64,000 nt of DNA from Chelonoidis abingdonii (taxonomy: Eukaryota; Chordata; Testudines; Testudinidae): positions 6,752,042 through 6,816,041 of the forward strand of contig NC_133777.1 in NCBI RefSeq assembly GCF_003597395.2, read 5' to 3'. The notes under the pieces were generated by a model that was given only the letters and a program-made list of their open reading frames with translations, had not been told where the DNA came from and made no database searches. The translations under genes were made by a program, and so were the position numbers. Shown here one piece after another: positions 60,683 through 64,000 of this stretch (position 1 is its first letter; each line of letters opens with the position of its first letter).

Positions 60683-60688
60683 AATAAA
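60683..60688 (+). promoter_or_regulatory. Candidate poly(A) signal AATAAA
   Basis: Canonical hexamer about 1.35 kb after the stop codon, in GAGGAATAAACTAAC. Downstream sequence is mixed and not strongly GT-rich. Confidence 0.35.
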
Positions 60689-61332
60689 CTAACAATGCTA
60701 TCCTCCTTGGAGCTGCCCCAAAGGATTCTGCAGTGTACGTTTACCTTGTGGAGACCGGCATTTCCAGTGTAGTCCTATGCTACTCTCCCCCACTCCTGCC
60801 CCCTCACATACCCTGCACAGATTCCTGAGTAGCAAGCCAGTGGAGCAAGATGGAACAATAGAGTCCATACACTTGAGAGCCGAGTTAACAGAGGCGCAGT
60901 ATCAGCTAAGCACACTTGCACCTTGAATGCTGTTTCTTCCAACTCACAAGGCATTGTTCCTGAGGGCAAGAGAATTTTTAGGGAGCAAACTGTGTTTTGA
61001 TTCGGCACGTCATGACTTCCCTGCGTACTGCACTGTGCGTGCACCGCTCTCACCTGCTTTAGGCCACACTTAGATCCATTCTTACAGTACAGTGTTTGGA
61101 TTTAGCTAACGCTTCTCTCCCCCGTGCCGGCTCCCTGAATGTTTATATGAAATTGGTTTTATTCTGGTCAGTCTCAGTCTCTGTTAGCCTGCACGTGTAG
61201 GGTACTTCAGGCTTTGGCTAGGCCGTGATATATGCATGAAGCATTGTCAGTCCCCTAATGGCCCACTGCAGTGTATTCGTCTAGAGACGCAGCAGTGAAG
61301 CAGAATTGTCCATGTTGACTCTTACTCTGAAA

Positions 61333-61338
61333 AATAAA
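61333..61338 (+). promoter_or_regulatory. Candidate poly(A) signal AATAAA
   Basis: Canonical hexamer in CTGAAAAATAAATGTAGC, about 2.0 kb after the stop. It is the last such signal before the hAT MITE at 61468 and is my preferred main 3' end, by inference only. Confidence 0.45.
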
Positions 61339-61467
61339 TGTAGCTTGCCACTAGGGGCAGACCTCAGGACAGGACCATGCATGACTTGGAGCATCAGTTA
61401 TAGAGGGGAGGGGGAAGCGCCATCTCAGCCTGCATTTGTTGGCACAGAACAGCTTGGGTGCTGTTAC

Positions 61468-61792
61468 CAGGGCCGGCTCCAGACCACAGCGTGCCAAGCA
61501 CATGCTTGGGGTGGCATGCCGCGGGGGGCGCTCTGCCGGTTGCCAGGAGGGCGGCAGTGGGCTCCAGTGGACCTGCCGCAGGCTTGCCTGCGGAGGGTCC
61601 GCTGGTCTCGTGGCTCCGGTGGAGCATCCGCAGGCACGCCTGCAGGAGGTCCACCGGAGCCGCGGGACCAGCGGACCCCCCACAGGGAAGCCTGCGGGAG
61701 GTCCACCGGAGCCGCTGGACCTGCGAGCAGCAGAGCACCCCCTGCAGCGTGCCGCCCTGCTTGGGGCAGCGAAATGGCTAGAGCCGGCCCTG
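61468..61792. mobile_element. GC-rich hAT MITE with perfect 8-bp TSD and internal hairpin
   Basis: Termini CAGGGCCGGCTCCAG and CTAGAGCCGGCCCTG; GCTGTTAC flanks it at 61460-61467 and 61793-61800. Inside, 61596-61623 and 61650-61677 are 28-bp inverted repeats with about two mismatches, around a 26-bp loop. GC content is far above its surroundings. The long open frames here on both strands reflect that composition and are not genes. Confidence 0.93.
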
Positions 61793-62749
61793 GCTGTTAC
61801 GATCTCTGAAACAGGCCAGCTGGGGACGGGGCTGTTCAACAGTGAGTCTTGGAAGAGGAGCGAAGTAGGAAGGTGCAAGAGAATTGTTAGGGGGAGCGGG
61901 CAAGGAGAGAGACAGAGCAGGGGTTGTCAGTGATGGAAGCTGAAGGAATGTGACTTGTAAGTCTTGCTGGATAGAAGGCCAGGCAACATGTGATTGGTGA
62001 ATGGGCTGCCGAGAAGGATTATACCAACTTGCTCAAAGATTTTGGGAGAGCGTGTGGTATGATCTCCAGTCATCCAAGCAGGCGTGGTTACAGGCCCTTC
62101 CATTCTCCAGCTGCCGCCTCCCTCCTTTGCCCCAGGCAGCTCTCTTCCACTCCCCCTTTTTCTCTCTGCTCCTCTCCTTCCATTGCTTCACCCATCCTTG
62201 GTTCATTCCTCTTCATTTAGGGGCTGAGATTGTCCTTCCAAACCCCTGCACTGGTCTAATGTTCCTTCCCTGCTCTGGATGTGCCTGTTCTCAGCCAGCC
62301 CTGTGCTGTGCAGAATGTAGACCTGCCTGCGAGTGGATTCAGAACTGGTGTCGGCTTGATCTAAGCAGGGGGAATGAAACCATCCTTTGCCTTTTCTCTG
62401 CCACCTCACCCCCAACTTAACATTCCAGCTGTGAGGGCTAGATGTGCTGTGCTCGGCTAGAAATCTGGTTGAGTTACCTGAGGAGGGGAGGGCCAGTGGG
62501 ATGGGATCACTGTGAGGCTTGGAGATAAAATGTAGTGGTATTGACATCATGTGATATTGTTATTGGAGATCTCCTGTGGAGTCCTCTTCCTCGAGAGAAA
62601 GACCGGTAATCTGCCTGCAGTTGTCCCTCACCTGCAGGGAAAGAAGGGGTTAAACCGCCTCCCCTCTCCACCACGCATAAACTAGAGGTCCCTGGGGCAA
62701 GATCTTGTAGAGCTGCTAATTGGCTGACTGCAGCCTCTGATAGCGGAAA

Positions 62750-62755
62750 AATAAA
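62750..62755 (+). promoter_or_regulatory. Candidate distal poly(A) signal AATAAA
   Basis: Canonical hexamer in GGAAAAATAAAATGG, about 3.4 kb after the stop. If used, the hAT MITE would be inside the transcript. Confidence 0.25.
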
Positions 62756-63212
62756 ATGGAACAAAACAGATATGGCTGAGTGGAAATGTGCTGCATGTTG
62801 CTGAGAGTCAAAGGGCCTCTGAGCTGTGCTGCTAACCTTACTAACCTCAGTCTCTGTGGGTTCCCCTTTGCCATCTGGCATTATCAGGGAAACAGACGTA
62901 ACATTGGTTTCAGAGGGCAGCAGGTGTTGCAAGCTAACATCAGTTAGTTAATGGAGTGGGCTAGACATTAGCTAGGGAAATATCCCACCTTGAGAGACAT
63001 GGGCGCACATGTTAGAGGAGGAGATTGTGGATAGTGAGTTGCGTTAACTTGTCCTCATGCTCAGTCTTGCTTCTGGTCGGACCTTTGATAGATAAATTAT
63101 TTAAGAACCACCAGTTCGCTCGTGCGCATTCACCCCTCCTTGCACCACCTAAAGAGCCCTGCTATCCAGGAAGGTCTGATCTGGATCCTAAAACCCTGGG
63201 GCCTGACTTGGC

Positions 63213-63290
63213 GTGCTGAGTACTCATGAGGGCGGTAGAAGTCAACAGGAGCTGCGAGTGCCCAGAATGTCTGAAAGTCAAGCCCATGGC
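63213..63290. repeat. Degenerate amniote repeat of unassigned class
   Basis: GTGCTGAGTACTCATGAGGG, AGAAGTCAACAGGAGCTGCG and AGTGCCCAGAATGTCTGAAA, then GTCAAGCCCA, share block order with 31315-31405. Confidence 0.45.
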
Positions 63291-64000
63291 CTCTGTTGTA
63301 AATGTCAGAGGTACTGCTGGAGCTTTCCAGTACCCTGCATCAGGATCTCCTCTCTTCTCCATTCTGTTCATTGTGATTTGCAAGAATGGGAGCAATTGAA
63401 TCCCTTTGAGGAAAGGAATGGCTTGTTCCATTTGTCCTTGGAAAATGGTTACCCCAATTACTCTTCCACCCCTTTATTGTAAATGCTTCCTCTACACGCA
63501 TGAGGAGAGAACTGACAGGGCTCTGGTATTCAGCGGGGAAGGGGAAAGGCCATGTCTCAAGAGCAGCTTGACTCAGCAGAAAGCCTTTCTCATAGTATTT
63601 AGAAATCATAGCTACATGCTCAGTGACACTAAATTATCGTTGGGATCCATTGTAAGTTCTAATGATACTTTATTCTAGGTTCTAGTATTTATTTTGTCAA
63701 GATATGCTTTCCAATGTGTTTTTTAACATCTTCTGTTAACTCCTTGTGTGCTGAGATGTAAAAAATGAATTGTTTCTATTTAAATATACCTCTTTTGGGG
63801 TTTGTTTTAAATGTTGCGTGTAGATTTCAGGTGCATCTTTGGGGAGTGTAATAGATACAATGTGCTGTACAGACTTTTAGGATGTTTAACGCGTATGCAA
63901 GGTTCAAGGGAGAAAAAGCTCATAAAAACTTAGCACGGTCCCTCTTAAAGGGCAGAGAATGTATGTTAAGTGGTCTGAGTTGGACCATCATGTAGCCTCC

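Larger units (their letters stand above)
59336..61360 (+). other. TOM1L2: TOM1L2 3' untranslated region (3' end uncertain)
   Basis: This stretch follows the TAA and has no recognisable interspersed repeat, which fits transcribed UTR sequence. ATTAAA at 59504-59509, AATAAA at 60683-60688 and AATAAA at 61333-61338 are possible ends. I place the boundary provisionally just after the last of these because a hAT element starts about 110 bp beyond it. A longer UTR using AATAAA at 62750-62755, or an end near 63.8 kb, cannot be excluded. Confidence 0.6.
61801..64000. other. Distal 3' UTR or intergenic sequence
   Basis: No exon, promoter or clear transposon was recognised, apart from a weak repeat at 63213-63290. 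Short open frames show no known domain. In other amniotes SREBF1 follows TOM1L2 in this direction, but none of its exons is visible. Confidence 0.6.

Noticed and set aside
61306..61933. Overlapping long frames on both strands (up to 175 codons)
   Set aside because: They coincide with the GC-rich hAT MITE, whose composition lacks stop codons. No transposase or other domain is visible.
62001..62932. Frames of 115-141 codons on both strands after the hAT element
   Set aside because: They have no recognisable domain, no splice-site support and overlap each other. They are likely chance frames in 3' UTR or intergenic DNA.
1..64000. Prokaryotic operons, CRISPR arrays, rRNA operons or integrated viral genes
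   Set aside because: None seen. Coding density, introns and repeats are those of a vertebrate chromosome, and no viral gene or LTR pair was recognised.

Overview
The window is vertebrate nuclear DNA and almost certainly comes from a turtle, probably a hidden-necked (cryptodire) one. It is dominated by introns, GT-AG splice sites and amniote repeats. The evidence for a turtle is: many degenerate CR1 LINE fragments; old MIR-type SINEs; a tRNA-headed SINE with a CR1-like tail of the kind known from turtles; and several hAT and palindromic MITE families that I recognise from turtle genomes. The species is not resolved. There is no prokaryotic gene, CRISPR array or rRNA gene. Most open reading frames are short chance frames or transposon remnants. 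One protein-coding gene is present, on the + strand: TOM1L2 (target of Myb1-like 2), an endosomal VHS-GAT adaptor. Exons 2 to 15 can be placed exactly between 23204 and 59335. All 13 introns between them are GT-AG, and every splice phase joins the frame without a stop. Together they encode 489 residues after a split Glu codon. Adding the 18 residues expected from the missing exon 1 gives 507, which is the length I recall for human TOM1L2. The VHS domain lies in exons 2-5, the linker in exon 6, the GAT three-helix bundle in exons 7-9, a clathrin-box-like LIDLG motif in exon 10, and the C-terminal region (myosin VI and clathrin interactions in the family) in exons 11-15. Layout: 1-23203 is the 3' part of intron 1, with a G-rich minisatellite at the edge, a (TC)n inside a MIR, two hAT elements (one nested in a CR1), two palindromic MITEs and several CR1/MIR pieces. 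23204-59335 is the spliced gene body; its introns carry CR1 copies (near 24.2, 28.4, 34.4, 38.5-39.9, 42.1-42.7 and 58.2 kb), a TTA-flanked palindromic MITE (43.8 kb), a short interspersed repeat with 11-bp target duplications (38.2 kb), and a tRNA-derived SINE with intact A and B boxes (54.05 kb). 59336-64000 is 3' UTR followed by probable intergenic DNA. It has candidate poly(A) signals and a very GC-rich hAT MITE with a perfect 8-bp target duplication (61468-61792). In other amniotes TOM1L2 lies 5' of SREBF1; none of that gene is visible here. I found no undescribed functional system. The most informative observations concern transposon structure and history, one possible truncating intron-retention isoform, and uncertain 3'-end usage.
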